Source: Halomonas jincaotanensis (GTDB taxonomy: Bacteria > Pseudomonadota > Gammaproteobacteria > Pseudomonadales > Halomonadaceae). From it: DNA of 64,000 nt. The position numbers were made by a program, and so were the translations under genes. Shown here in pieces: positions 9,091 through 19,992 of the stretch. The notes under the pieces are model-generated. The model ran no database searches, had not been told where the DNA came from, and was given only the letters and a program-made list of their open reading frames with translations. The DNA lies in assembly GCF_018448785.1 (NCBI RefSeq), contig NZ_JAHCLU010000003.1, positions 248,001 to 312,000 on the forward strand, written 5' to 3'. Within the stretch, counting starts at the first letter, position 1, and each line of letters starts with the position of its first letter.

Positions 9091-10059
9091 TCAGTGCACT
9101 TCATGGTTATGTAACGCCTCGGCGGCACCCAGCAGACCGGGCCACGGGGCGGTGACCACCTGAACTGGAATGGCGCCGGTATAGGCGCCCATTCGTCCCT
9201 TGGCGGTAAAGCCTTCACGAAAGCGACTCTGGGGTAGCCAGTCGAGCAGTCGCGGCAGGATGCCGCCGCATAGATAGACACCGCCGCGTGCCCCCATGAT
9301 CAGCGCGGCATCGCCGCAGACATCGCCTAGGATTTTCAGGAATCGCAGCAGGGTATCACGGGCGATGCTGTCGCCGCTTTCCGCGGCCTGGGTGATTTCC
9401 GCAGGGCGCTGGTGGCGGGGTGGGGCGCCCTTTAGCGAGCAGTGGGCCAGGTACAGATCGACGAGCCCCTGGCCGCAGAGGATGCGCTCTACCGAGACGC
9501 GCCCGTAACGGTTGCGAAAGTGACGCAGCAAGTTTTCCTCGCGCTCGTCGGTGGGTGCGAAGGTGGCGTGGCCGCCCTCGGTGGGCAGCGGGATCCAGGC
9601 GTCCCGGGCCGGAACGAGCCCGGCGACGCCAAGGCCGGTGCCCGGTCCGATCACCAGCCGGGTGGCGTTAGGAACCGACTCACCGGCTTGTATCTCCACC
9701 AGTTCCTCAGCCGCTACGTGAGGTACCCCCAGCGCCTGGGCGGTGAAATCGTTGATCGCCTTGAACAGCGACAGGCCCAGCGCCAGCTCGGCCTCACGAC
9801 GCGAAAAGCGCCAATGATTGTTGGTCATGGCGATCTGGTCGCCATCGATCGGGCAGGCGAAAGCCAGGCACGCCTCATGAGGCGCGTCGTCACCCACCCA
9901 GCCGACTCTGGCGAGGTAGTCGCGAGCGGCCTCGACCAGGCCAGGATAGTCCGCACAGGGCAGGCTCAGCATGTGCTGGGGCTCGAAGGCGCCCGGGGTC
10001 ACCAGGGCGAAGCGCGCATTGGTACCGCCGATATCACCGATAAGGGCCGGGCGTGTCAT
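9091..10059 (-). CDS. glk: Glucokinase
   Basis: Phosphorylates glucose with ATP. The 322-residue protein is of the E. coli Glk type (not ROK): phosphate-binding [15 protein letters not shown] near residue 6, catalytic-region ACPIDGD near 70, [13 protein letters not shown] near 130, and EGGHATFAP near 155. The start lies 12 bp after the edd stop, so it is co-transcribed with edd. Confidence 0.94.
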   Translation of the reverse strand: MTRPALIGDIGGTNARFALVTPGAFEPQHMLSLPCADYPGLVEAARDYLARVGWVGDDAPHEACLAFACPIDGDQIAMTNNHWRFSRREAELALGLSLFKAINDFTAQALGVPHVAAEELVEIQAGESVPNATRLVIGPGTGLGVAGLVPARDAWIPLPTEGGHATFAPTDEREENLLRHFRNRYGRVSVERILCGQGLVDLYLAHCSLKGAPPRHQRPAEITQAAESGDSIARDTLLRFLKILGDVCGDAALIMGARGGVYLCGGILPRLLDWLPQSRFREGFTAKGRMGAYTGAIPVQVVTAPWPGLLGAAEALHNHEVH

Positions 10060-10071
10060 AAGCGTAGCGCC

Positions 10072-11958
<1,887 letters not shown>

Positions 11959-11987
11959 GGGGCACCTCGAATTCAGGAATCAGTTAT

Positions 11988-12003
11988 TTGGTAAACTTAC
12001 CAA
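11988..12003 (-). promoter_or_regulatory. Palindrome TTGGTAAGTTTACCAA ahead of edd
   Basis: Perfect 7-bp arms, TTGGTAA and TTACCAA, surround a 2-bp centre. Read on the edd strand the core is GTAAGTTTAC, identical to that upstream of zwf at 1207-1216. It is centred about 37 bp before the edd ATG, in or near the expected promoter/start region, suitable for a repressor. The binding protein is not known from this sequence. Confidence 0.55.
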
Positions 12004-12048
12004 TTGCTAGGGGCTTTCTGGCAACTTTACGCGTTTGTCGGGATTTTT

Positions 12049-12063
12049 TGTAGTTTTATTACC
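12049..12063 (+). promoter_or_regulatory. HexR-like operator upstream of edd
   Basis: TGTAGTTTTATTACC matches the HexR consensus TGTARTTTTATTACA at 14 of 15 positions. It lies about 90 bp upstream of the edd start and 20 bp beyond the stop of the aldehyde dehydrogenase gene. Together with hexR in the same window it supports HexR control of the edd-glk operon. Confidence 0.7.
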
Positions 12064-12082
12064 GAGTGCATTTTAGGCTAAT

Positions 12083-13510
12083 TCAGAAGCCGAAAAGGCG
12101 TAATCTCCAGCGTCGCCAGGGCGGGACGAGCCGCTTCGTGGCGCTGTGAGGTGACGACGAAAGAACGCTGCGCTGATGACTGAACCGCTGGAAACCGGCC
12201 TCGCCGCGGTAGCTGCCGGTACCACTCTCACCTACGCCGCCGAACGGCAGGGCCGGAGCAGCGCCCGGCCAGAGGGTGTCGTCGAAGACCACACCACCGG
12301 ACTGCGTGTGCGTCAAGATCTGCTGGCGTCTGGCCGGGTCACGGGTAAATGCGTAGAGCGCCAACGACCGCGCGCCGGTATCGACGTTCGCCCTGTCATT
12401 GACATGCGCCCCATCATTTACATGAGCTAGCGCAGCCTCGAAGTCGCGCATGCCGATGATGGGCAGCCAGGGGCCAAAGATTTCCTCCTGCATGACGTCA
12501 AGCCCTTCACTGGGGTCAATGATCAGCGTAGGTGGCAGCTTGGCATCCTGCTGGGTTTGCACCTCGCCAAGTGGAACGACACGACAACCATGGTCGCGTG
12601 CCTGCTCGAGCATGGCCTGGAGCCTGGCACGCTGGGAGGCGCCGAGGATCGCGGTGTAGTCCTTGCTGGCGGTGCCGTCGGGGTAGAAGGCATTGACGGC
12701 CTCGCGCAGCGCCTCGATGAAGGCGGGCACGCGGTAGGCATCGATCAACACGTGATCGGGCGCCAGGCAGGACTGGCCGGCATTGAACCACTTGCCGAAG
12801 GCGATGCGGCGGGCTGCGTGGGAAAGGTCGGCGTCGTCGGCAACGATGGCCGGCGACTTGCCGCCGAGCGCCAGGGTGATGGGCGTCAGGTTGGCGGCGG
12901 CGGCCCTGGCCACCTCACGCCCGGCTCGGGCACTACCGCTGAACAGCAGGTGGTCGAAGGGCAGGGTGGCGAAGGCCGCGCCAAGTTCCGCATCGCCAGG
13001 CGTCACGCACAGCTCCTCGGGGGCGAAATAGCGGGCGATTAGGCGAGTCATCAGTTCGCTGGTGGCGGGCGTATGCTCACTCGGCTTGATCATCACTCGA
13101 TTGCCCGCGGCCAGCGCCGCGACGGCCGGCAGCAGCGCCAGCTGCCAGGGAGTGTTCGCCGGCGCGATGATGCCCACCACACCCAGGGGCTGATAATGAA
13201 GACGGCCGCTGGCGGGCTTCAGGCGCCAGGGAACGCGCGCGCGCCCTGGACGCATCCAGCGTTTCAGGTAGCGGCGCGCGTGATGCACCGCCTGGAGCAG
13301 AGGGGCGATTTCCGCCAGCCGCGTCTCGGCCTCGGCGCGATGCCCGAAGTCCCGATCGATCGCCTGGATGATCTCATCTCGATGATGCCGGGTCAGCGTG
13401 GCGAGACGCGCCAGGCGATCGCGACGGACCTGCGCCGTGGGGTACGGGTCGCAGGCGAAAGCGTGGCGCTGCAGTGCCAGTCGTGCCTGCAGTGCTCGGG
13501 CATCGGCCAT
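12083..13510 (-). CDS. Aldehyde dehydrogenase, coniferyl/fatty-aldehyde (class 3) type
   Basis: The 475-residue ALDH has the NAD-fold motif LALGGKSPAIV (near residue 216) and the catalytic Cys in GQSCLAPDHV (near 250); the hydrophobic tail resembles class 3 and coniferyl aldehyde dehydrogenases. It oxidises aldehydes to acids; the substrate is not evident. An unusual stretch near residue 362 repeats AHVNDG-AHVNDR-ANVDTG, encoded by three 18-bp units. It is read toward edd, but edd has its own control region. Confidence 0.88.
   Translation of the reverse strand: MADARALQARLALQRHAFACDPYPTAQVRRDRLARLATLTRHHRDEIIQAIDRDFGHRAEAETRLAEIAPLLQAVHHARRYLKRWMRPGRARVPWRLKPASGRLHYQPLGVVGIIAPANTPWQLALLPAVAALAAGNRVMIKPSEHTPATSELMTRLIARYFAPEELCVTPGDAELGAAFATLPFDHLLFSGSARAGREVARAAAANLTPITLALGGKSPAIVADDADLSHAARRIAFGKWFNAGQSCLAPDHVLIDAYRVPAFIEALREAVNAFYPDGTASKDYTAILGASQRARLQAMLEQARDHGCRVVPLGEVQTQQDAKLPPTLIIDPSEGLDVMQEEIFGPWLPIIGMRDFEAALAHVNDGAHVNDRANVDTGARSLALYAFTRDPARRQQILTHTQSGGVVFDDTLWPGAAPALPFGGVGESGTGSYRGEAGFQRFSHQRSVLSSSPHSATKRLVPPWRRWRLRLFGF
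12374..12427 (-). repeat. Triplicated 18-bp unit inside the aldehyde dehydrogenase gene
   Basis: Three in-frame 18-bp units at 12374-12391, 12392-12409 and 12410-12427 encode ANVDTG, AHVNDR and AHVNDG. Related ALDHs have only about one such unit before the LALYAF strand, so this is a small in-frame expansion at a surface loop. Confidence 0.75.
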
Positions 13511-13617
13511 TCGGATCTCCCGGATGAAGGGTGGAATCGGCTCGGGGGTCTGCGCACAATGTAGGCGCTAAGTCGGTGGCTTGTCAGCTACCGCGCATCT
13601 TTTCACCGGGAGCGTCC

Positions 13618-14766
13618 ATGTCGCCAAGCCGTCCGCACGAGCTGGTCGTAAGAGAAGTGCCTGCCATCGAGGTCGTCGCGCCTGATGCCTGGAACGCCCT
13701 GATCGGTGACGACCATCCTTTTCTTCGTCACGAGTTCCTGCATGCACTGGAGGCTAGTGGCTCGGTAAGCCCGGCGACCGGCTGGGTGCCGCGACACCTG
13801 ATCCTCTGGCAAGGGTCTGCTCTGGTCGGCATCATGCCGTTTTATCACAAGCATCATTCCTTCGGCGAATACGTGTTCGACTGGGCCTGGGCCGAGGCCT
13901 GGGAGCGCGCCGGTGGGCGCTATTACCCCAAGGGACTCACGGCCATACCCTATACGCCGGCGCCGGGCCCCCGTTTGTCGCTGGCGCCGGGGGTCGACGC
14001 CCGCGCCGCTCGCGAAGTGTTGGCCACGGCCTGGGAGGACGGAGAGCTGTCGAGTTGGCACCTGCTGTTCGCCGAACAGGCCGAGGTCGACGCCTGGCGC
14101 AGTGCGCGCCCCGACCTGCTGGCGCGTTACGGTGTGCAGTTCCAGTGGCAGGACCGCGACTATGGCGATTTCGATGGATTTTTGGCGGCGATGACTTCCA
14201 AGCGCCGCAAGGCGATTCGTCGCGAGCGCCGACTCGTAGCCGACCAGGGCCTGACCCTGCATCGCCTCACCGGTGAGCAGATCGACGACGTGGCGCTTGC
14301 CCATTTCTTTCGCTGCTACGAGATCACCTACCTCGAGCGGGGGCGCCACGGCTATCTCAACCAGGCGTTCTTTACGCTTCTGCGCCGGGCCATGCCCGAG
14401 GCGATGGTGCTGATTCAGGCTCGCCTCGATGGCGCACCAGTGGCGGCGGCGCTTTGCCTACAGGGCGCGCGCACCCTCTATGGTCGCTATTGGGGCAGTG
14501 AAGTAGTGGCCGACTGCCTGCACTTCGAGGCGTGCTATTACCAGGGAATCGAACATTGTCTGGCGGCGGGGTTGACCACCTTCGACCCCGGCACCCAGGG
14601 CGAGCACAAGCTCAGCCGCGGTTTCGCCCCCCGGCTTCTGACCTCACTGCATCATATCGACGACCCGGGCCTGCGTGACGCCGTGGCCCGCTTCTGCGTG
14701 CAGGAACGCGCCCATGTCGAGGCCTATGCGCAGTCGGCGAGGCAGGCATTGCCGTTTCGGGTGTGA
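13618..14766 (+). CDS. FemAB/GNAT-like protein (DUF482, PF04339 type)
   Basis: The 382-residue protein has features of the peptidoglycan-biosynthesis/recognition FemAB-like family: an early PFLRHEFLHALE segment (near residue 35), RRKAIRRERR (near 200) and a C-terminal acyltransferase core ending in FDPGTQGEHKLSRGF (near 325). Members are annotated as GNAT N-acyltransferases, but no reaction is established. The ATG at 13618 follows GGGAG; the frame is open upstream without homology. It stands just before ftsB, separate from the divergent ALDH gene. Confidence 0.8.
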   Translation: MSPSRPHELVVREVPAIEVVAPDAWNALIGDDHPFLRHEFLHALEASGSVSPATGWVPRHLILWQGSALVGIMPFYHKHHSFGEYVFDWAWAEAWERAGGRYYPKGLTAIPYTPAPGPRLSLAPGVDARAAREVLATAWEDGELSSWHLLFAEQAEVDAWRSARPDLLARYGVQFQWQDRDYGDFDGFLAAMTSKRRKAIRRERRLVADQGLTLHRLTGEQIDDVALAHFFRCYEITYLERGRHGYLNQAFFTLLRRAMPEAMVLIQARLDGAPVAAALCLQGARTLYGRYWGSEVVADCLHFEACYYQGIEHCLAAGLTTFDPGTQGEHKLSRGFAPRLLTSLHHIDDPGLRDAVARFCVQERAHVEAYAQSARQALPFRV

Positions 14767-14824
14767 GGCTGACAGGGGAAGGTGGCATAATGCCCGCCAT
14801 TGTCGTATTAGACGGACGTACCGA

Positions 14825-15181
14825 ATGCTCAAGTGGTTGGCCATCGTGCTCGTCGTCCTGCTTGCCCTGCTGCAGTATCGGCTGTGGCTAGGGCAGGGCG
14901 GTGTGCGGGAGTTGCAGGAAATTCGCCAGCGGGTCGCGGTTCTCGAGGAGGAAAACCGGCCGTTGCGTGATCGCAATGCCCGCCTGGCCGCCGAGGTGGT
15001 CGACCTCAAGACCGGCCTCGATGCCATCGAGGAGCGTGCGCGCAGCGACCTGGGCATGGTGCGTACCGACGAGCAGTTCTTCTGGGTGCCCGGCGTGGTG
15101 GTCGAGGTGACGCCTCCCCAGGCCAATGCCGAGCGCATGGAGGCGTCACCCGCCCCCGTTACACCAGAGGACGAACGATGA
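14825..15181 (+). CDS. ftsB: Cell division protein FtsB
   Basis: The 118-residue single-pass protein has a membrane segment (residues about 3-20, LAIVLVVLLALLQY) followed by a coiled coil (about 28-70) and the DLGMVRTDEQFF motif typical of FtsB. It forms the FtsQLB division subcomplex. A 4-bp ATGA overlap couples it to ispD, the usual gammaproteobacterial order. The C-terminal 30 residues are a variable acidic tail. Confidence 0.93.
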   Translation: MLKWLAIVLVVLLALLQYRLWLGQGGVRELQEIRQRVAVLEEENRPLRDRNARLAAEVVDLKTGLDAIEERARSDLGMVRTDEQFFWVPGVVVEVTPPQANAERMEASPAPVTPEDER

Positions 15182-15906
15182 GCGAGACGCTGTGGCTGGT
15201 GGTGCCTGCCGCGGGGCAGGGTCGGCGCATGGGGGCAGAAATCCCCAAGCAGTACCTGTCTATCGATGGGCGTCCGGTGCTCGCGCATACATTGGCGCGA
15301 CTCTATCAGGCGTTTCCCGCGTCGCGGCTGTGCCTTTGCCTCGATATTGAGGGCAGTAGCTTCGACCCCGCCTGGGTGCCGTTCGCCGGCTGGCGCCGAG
15401 TGACCGGTGGTGCCGAGCGGGTCGACTCGGTCATCCATGCCCTGGAGGCGATCGCCGGCGAGGCGGCGGACGATGACCTGGTACTGGTGCACGATGCGGC
15501 AAGACCCTGCGTCACCGTCGACGACCTGCAGCGGTTGGTGACCTGTCTCGCCGACGACCCGGTAGGGGGTCTGCTGGCCACGCGCGTGGCCGATACCATG
15601 AAGCGCGATGACGGCGAGGGTCGCGTGGCCGCAACGCAGCCGCGCAGCGATCTCTGGCATGCGCTGACGCCCCAGGGGTTCCGTTATGGCCTGTTGCGCC
15701 GTGCCCTGCGTCACGCCCGGGCAGGTGGCATCGCGGTGACTGACGAGGCCTCGGCCGTGGAAGCCCTCGGCCTGTCGCCCCAACTGGTGCCCGGGCGTCG
15801 CGACAATCTCAAGATCACCCATCCCGAGGACCTGGCGCTGGCCGCGCTGGTGCTGTCAGCCCAGGCCGCTATACCCTCGACAAAGACCACCATCCAACCA
15901 TGTTGA
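15178..15906 (+). CDS. ispD: 2-C-methyl-D-erythritol 4-phosphate cytidylyltransferase
   Basis: Third step of the MEP isoprenoid pathway, making CDP-methylerythritol. The 242-residue protein opens with [20 protein letters not shown], the nucleotide-binding signature, and has [10 protein letters not shown] (near residue 103) and TDEASAVE (near 188). It is coupled to ftsB and lies 7 bp before ispF. Confidence 0.95.
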   Translation: MSETLWLVVPAAGQGRRMGAEIPKQYLSIDGRPVLAHTLARLYQAFPASRLCLCLDIEGSSFDPAWVPFAGWRRVTGGAERVDSVIHALEAIAGEAADDDLVLVHDAARPCVTVDDLQRLVTCLADDPVGGLLATRVADTMKRDDGEGRVAATQPRSDLWHALTPQGFRYGLLRRALRHARAGGIAVTDEASAVEALGLSPQLVPGRRDNLKITHPEDLALAALVLSAQAAIPSTKTTIQPC

Positions 15907-15913
15907 GAACGCT

Positions 15914-16411
15914 ATGATTCGCATTGGCCACGGTTTCGATGTGCATCGATTCGGCGAGGGCGACCGGCTGATGATCGGTGGCGTCGCTTTGCCTTTCGAA
16001 CACGGCTTCGTCGCCCACTCCGATGGCGACGTGCTGTTGCATGCCGTCTGTGATGCCCTACTGGGCGCCTGTGCGCTCGGCGATATCGGCCACCACTTCC
16101 CTGACACCGACCCGGCCTGGGCCGGCGCCGACAGCCGCATGCTGCTGCGTCGGGTCATGGAGCGGGTAAAGGTGGCCGGTTATCGGCTCGGTAACCTGGA
16201 TGCCACCGTGATCGCCCAGGCGCCCAAAATGGCGCCACACATTGCCGCGATGGTGGCCAATCTTGCGACGGATCTGGATGTCGAGAAAGGGGCGGTGAAC
16301 GTCAAGGCCACCACTACCGAACGGCTGGGGTTTACCGGTCGCGGCGAGGGCATTGCCGCGGAAGCCGTGGTGCTGCTGCTCCGGCATGACACGGAGGCCG
16401 CGAGTGGATAA
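15914..16411 (+). CDS. ispF: 2-C-methyl-D-erythritol 2,4-cyclodiphosphate synthase
   Basis: MEP-pathway cyclisation enzyme, downstream of IspD. The 165-residue protein shows the metal-binding GHGFDVHRF at the start, [18 protein letters not shown] (near residue 35) and [22 protein letters not shown] at the end, all family hallmarks. Its last 8 bp overlap the GTG start of truD. Confidence 0.96.
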   Translation: MIRIGHGFDVHRFGEGDRLMIGGVALPFEHGFVAHSDGDVLLHAVCDALLGACALGDIGHHFPDTDPAWAGADSRMLLRRVMERVKVAGYRLGNLDATVIAQAPKMAPHIAAMVANLATDLDVEKGAVNVKATTTERLGFTGRGEGIAAEAVVLLLRHDTEAASG

Positions 16412-17489
16412 TGCCGGGCTGGACGCTATCGACTGGCCGCCGGCCTGGCCGCGGGTGCTGGACGCGGCATTCGGCCCGCCGTTACCCGGTGAGTACCGCG
16501 CGAGCCCCGAGGATTTTCGGGTCGAGGAATGCCTGGGCTTCGCGCCGGAAGGCGAGGGCGAGCATCTTTGGCTGTGGGTCGAAAAGCGCGACCTGACCAC
16601 GGCGATGGTGGCCCGCGAACTGGCCAGCTGCTGCGAGGTATCGCCAAGGTCGGTGGGCTATTCTGGCATGAAGGATCGCGTGGCGGTGACGCGGCAGTGG
16701 TTCTCGGTCCACTTGCCGGGGCGAGAGGCGCCCGGCGACCTGGTTGAGCGACTCGCGGCCCTGGGTATCCGCGTGCTGGACCAGGGGCGGCATCCTCGCA
16801 AGCTCAAGCGTGGCGTGCATCGCGCCAATCGCTTTCGCCTGCGTATCACGGGGCCGGCAGCCGCAGATCCGAGTCTCGAGGCGCGCTGGGCGCGGCTGTG
16901 CCGAGACGGTGTCGCCAACTATTTCGGGCCGCAGCGCTTCGGTCCCGACGGGCGCAACCTGGTGCGCGCTCGTGCCCTGCTGGCACGTGGATGGCGCAAG
17001 CGCGATGATCGTGACGGCATGCTGCTCTCGGCGACCCGCAGCCTGCTGTTCAATGAGTTGCTGGCCGCGCGAATCCGCGACGGCAGCGGGTCGATACCGC
17101 TACCCGGCGATGTGGTAATGCTCGACGGCACGGCCAGCCAGTTCAGTGTCGAGACGCCGGATGCCGAGCTGCTCCAGCGGGCCGCCCGGCTCGACCTGCA
17201 CCCCACCGGCGTGCTGTGGGGCGTCGGTGACTCGGTGGCCGAGGGCGAGGCGCGCGCCTTCGAGGCGACGCTCCCCGAGCGCTATCCGGGGCTGTGCCAG
17301 GGGCTTGAACAGGCGGGCGTGCGACTCGCGCGCCGGACGCTGCGCCTGGCGCTGGCCGACGCCACGCTCGAGCGCCCCGCCGGCCCTGCAGGTGGGGAAG
17401 CAGCGGAGGCATTGCTGACGTTCAGCCTGCCCAGAGGCGCCTTCGCCACCGCGGTGCTGCGCGAATTGATTATGCAGCCCGGCCTGTGA
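16404..17489 (+). CDS. truD: tRNA pseudouridine(13) synthase
   Basis: Makes pseudouridine 13 in tRNA-Glu. The 361-residue protein has the TruD catalytic motif [15 protein letters not shown] (Asp near residue 93) and NYFGPQRFG (near 175). The GTG at 16404 was chosen: it overlaps the ispF stop by 8 bp, has GGAG about 8 bp upstream and gives family length, whereas the open frame further upstream lies inside ispF. Confidence 0.94.
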   Translation: MDNAGLDAIDWPPAWPRVLDAAFGPPLPGEYRASPEDFRVEECLGFAPEGEGEHLWLWVEKRDLTTAMVARELASCCEVSPRSVGYSGMKDRVAVTRQWFSVHLPGREAPGDLVERLAALGIRVLDQGRHPRKLKRGVHRANRFRLRITGPAAADPSLEARWARLCRDGVANYFGPQRFGPDGRNLVRARALLARGWRKRDDRDGMLLSATRSLLFNELLAARIRDGSGSIPLPGDVVMLDGTASQFSVETPDAELLQRAARLDLHPTGVLWGVGDSVAEGEARAFEATLPERYPGLCQGLEQAGVRLARRTLRLALADATLERPAGPAGGEAAEALLTFSLPRGAFATAVLRELIMQPGL

Positions 17490-17514
17490 GTCGGGAGGCC
17501 AACGAGGACACTCC

Positions 17515-18261
17515 ATGCGACGACTGCTGCTTTCCAACGATGATGGGGTGCACGCCCCGGGGCTGCTCGCCCTCTATGAAGCCCTGATGCCCCATGCCAA
17601 GCTGCGCGTGGTGGCGCCGGATCGGGACAAGAGTGGTGCCAGCAACTCCCTGACCTTGAGTCGGCCGCTGGCGCTGTCGGCGCTCGACAACGGTTTCTAC
17701 AGTGTTGATGGTACTCCGGCCGATTGCGTTTATCTCGGCGTTAACGGCGTCTGGGACGAGAAGCCCGATCTGGTGATCTCGGGCATCAACCATGGCGGTA
17801 ACCTGGGCGACGATGTGCTCTATTCCGGCACCGTGGCCGCGGCCATGGAGGGGCGCAATCTGGGAATGGCGGCCATCGCCATGTCGCTGGTCGGGTCGCG
17901 TTACTTCGACACCGCCGGCCGAGTGGCGGCGAGTCTTGTCGGGGCGGCGGAGCAGCTCTCCCTGCCGCCACGCAGCCTGCTCAATGTCAACGTGCCCGAC
18001 CTCCCTTGGGAAGAGATCCAGGGCTTTCGGGTCACGCGTACGGGCTACCGCGGCCCCGCTGCGCGACCGCTCGAGGTGTTGGATCCCCGGGGGCGCAAGC
18101 GTTATTGGATTGCCGCGGTGGGCGAGAACGCCGATGATGGGCCGGATACCGATTTCGCCGCCGTTGAGGCGGGTTTCGTCTCGATTACCCCGCTGCAGAC
18201 CGACCTGACGCGGCATGCCACGATCGACGATGTCCAGGGCTGGCTGAATGCACTCACCTGA
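17515..18261 (+). CDS. surE: 5'/3'-nucleotidase SurE
   Basis: Metal-dependent nucleoside monophosphate phosphatase linked to stationary-phase survival. The 248-residue protein carries the metal ligands LSNDDG (residues 6-11), DKSGASNS (near 41) and [12 protein letters not shown] (near 91). It sits in the conserved truD-surE-pcm order and overlaps pcm by 14 bp. Confidence 0.96.
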   Translation: MRRLLLSNDDGVHAPGLLALYEALMPHAKLRVVAPDRDKSGASNSLTLSRPLALSALDNGFYSVDGTPADCVYLGVNGVWDEKPDLVISGINHGGNLGDDVLYSGTVAAAMEGRNLGMAAIAMSLVGSRYFDTAGRVAASLVGAAEQLSLPPRSLLNVNVPDLPWEEIQGFRVTRTGYRGPAARPLEVLDPRGRKRYWIAAVGENADDGPDTDFAAVEAGFVSITPLQTDLTRHATIDDVQGWLNALT

Positions 18262-18928
18262 ATCCGGAATCGACTTGCTGCGTGGCATCGGCATGACCTC
18301 GCAACGCACCCGCGACCGAATGGCTGATCGCCTTGCCGAACAGGGCATACGCGATCCCCGGGTGCTTGAGATCATGGCACGCGAGCCGCGACACCTGTTT
18401 CTCGACGAGGCTCTGTCGCATCGTGCCTATGAAGATACCTCGCTGCCTATCGGCCATGGCCAGACCCTGTCGCAGCCATGGATCGTCGCGCGGATGACCG
18501 AGTTGGTGATCCAGGCGCAACCGTCACGCGTGCTCGAGGTGGGCACCGGCTCTGGTTACCAGACCCTGGTGCTGTCGCGCCTGGTGCCGGAACTCTGGTC
18601 GGTGGAGCGGATCAATGCCCTGCATCACCGTGCTGGTCAACGGTTGCGCCGGCTGCAGGCCCGCAATACTCGACTGCGTTTGGCCGACGGTGGGCACGGT
18701 TGGCCGGAACAGGCGCCATTCGACGTCATCCTGCTCACGGCCTGTGCCAGCGCAATGCCCGTACCCCTGCTGACTCAGCTGGCAGATGCCGGCGTGTTAA
18801 TCACGCCCCTGGCCGATGCGCAGGGGCAACAATGGCTGACCCGGGTGCAACGCCGGGGCTCGGCATTCGAACCACAGCGACTGGAGCCGGTACGCTTCGT
18901 GCCGCTGCTGGAAGGAGTCATTCGGTGA
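18248..18928 (+). CDS. pcm: Protein-L-isoaspartate O-methyltransferase
   Basis: Repairs isoaspartyl residues using S-adenosylmethionine. The 226-residue protein shows the PCM signature [19 protein letters not shown] (near residue 63) and the SAM-binding [14 protein letters not shown] (near 97). The ATG at 18248 overlaps sur[10 protein letters not shown] at 18293 is an alternative start closer to the usual length. Its stop overlaps the GTG of the next gene. Confidence 0.94.
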   Translation: MHSPESGIDLLRGIGMTSQRTRDRMADRLAEQGIRDPRVLEIMAREPRHLFLDEALSHRAYEDTSLPIGHGQTLSQPWIVARMTELVIQAQPSRVLEVGTGSGYQTLVLSRLVPELWSVERINALHHRAGQRLRRLQARNTRLRLADGGHGWPEQAPFDVILLTACASAMPVPLLTQLADAGVLITPLADAQGQQWLTRVQRRGSAFEPQRLEPVRFVPLLEGVIR

Positions 18929-19992
18929 AGCGTTTTCTCGGTATCTTTCTCAGGGGCGCCGGCATGGGGGCGGCCGATGCGGTTCCCGGCGTCTCGGGCG
19001 GCACCATCGCCTTCGTCACCGGTATCTACGAAGAGCTGATTCACAGCATCAAGCAGTTCGGGCCTTCCGCCTTCGGCGCCTGGCGCCGCGGCGGCCTATC
19101 GGGCCTGACGATGCATCTCAATCTGCCCTTCCTCGTGCCCCTGATGGCAGGGGTCGCCGTCAGCCTGATCAGCGTGGCGCATCTGGTGGTCTGGTTGATG
19201 GCGGACCATCCGCTGTTGCTCAACGGCTTCTTCTTCGGACTGGTGGCCGCCTCGGCGCTGGTGGTGAGCCGGCATCCCGCCGATTGGCGCTGGTGGCATA
19301 TTCTGCCACTCATCGTCGGGCTCCTGATGGCGCACTGGCTCCCCTCGCTGATGCCGATCATCGGGCTGCTCGGCAGCCAGAACCTGACGCTGCTGCTGGG
19401 TGGGGCGATCGCCATCAGCGCCATGCTGCTGCCGGGTGTATCGGGTAGCTTCCTGCTGCTGACCATGGGGCTCTACGGCACCGTCATGGACGGCATCCGG
19501 GGCTTCGACGTCGGCTTGCTGAGCATTTTCGGGCTGGGCTGCCTGTTCGGTCTTTTCGTCTTCTCACGTCTGCTCTCCTGGCTGCTGCAGCATCATCACA
19601 CGGCCACCCTTCAGCTGCTGGTGGGCTTCATCATCGGCTCCCTGCCGGTACTCTGGCCCTGGCGAGAGCTGGTACGCTACCAGCTGGGCCCCGAGGGACA
19701 GATGATTCCCCTGGATTACCGTTACCTGACGCCCGGTGACTACGCCCTGCTGACAGGCGAGAGCGCGCAACTCGGCGGCATCGTGGTGCTGATCCTGATA
19801 GGCTCGACGCTGGTACTCTGGTTGGGTCGCACGGGCCGGACGCAGCCGTCTGCAGGGCCCGATGACGCCTCTTCGCAAGCCCCCGATCGGGACGGTTCGC
19901 CATCCCGGTCAGAGGTCGCTCACCATGCATCTTCATCTCAACGGACAAGCTCGTCTAAACGGACAAATAAGGAGGAAGGCTCCGATGCGTAA
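18925..19992 (+). CDS. DUF368 membrane protein, PopT-type undecaprenyl-phosphate translocase candidate
   Basis: The 355-residue polytopic protein has the DUF368 opening GAGMGAADAVPGVSGGTIAFVTGIYE and a second GVSGSFLLLTMGLYG in the other half, i.e. two similar re-entrant motifs, with about 8-9 hydrophobic segments. DUF368 proteins (PopT) have been reported to recycle undecaprenyl phosphate across the inner membrane for envelope polymer synthesis. It starts with GTG overlapping the pcm stop and ends 8 bp inside nlpD. The polar Ser/Lys-rich tail is variable. The role here is inferred from the family. Confidence 0.85.
   Translation: MKRFLGIFLRGAGMGAADAVPGVSGGTIAFVTGIYEELIHSIKQFGPSAFGAWRRGGLSGLTMHLNLPFLVPLMAGVAVSLISVAHLVVWLMADHPLLLNGFFFGLVAASALVVSRHPADWRWWHILPLIVGLLMAHWLPSLMPIIGLLGSQNLTLLLGGAIAISAMLLPGVSGSFLLLTMGLYGTVMDGIRGFDVGLLSIFGLGCLFGLFVFSRLLSWLLQHHHTATLQLLVGFIIGSLPVLWPWRELVRYQLGPEGQMIPLDYRYLTPGDYALLTGESAQLGGIVVLILIGSTLVLWLGRTGRTQPSAGPDDASSQAPDRDGSPSRSEVAHHASSSQRTSSSKRTNKEEGSDA

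Noticed and set aside
14644..15822. A 392-codon open frame on the minus strand
   Set aside because: Antisense to ftsB and ispD, with no family resemblance.
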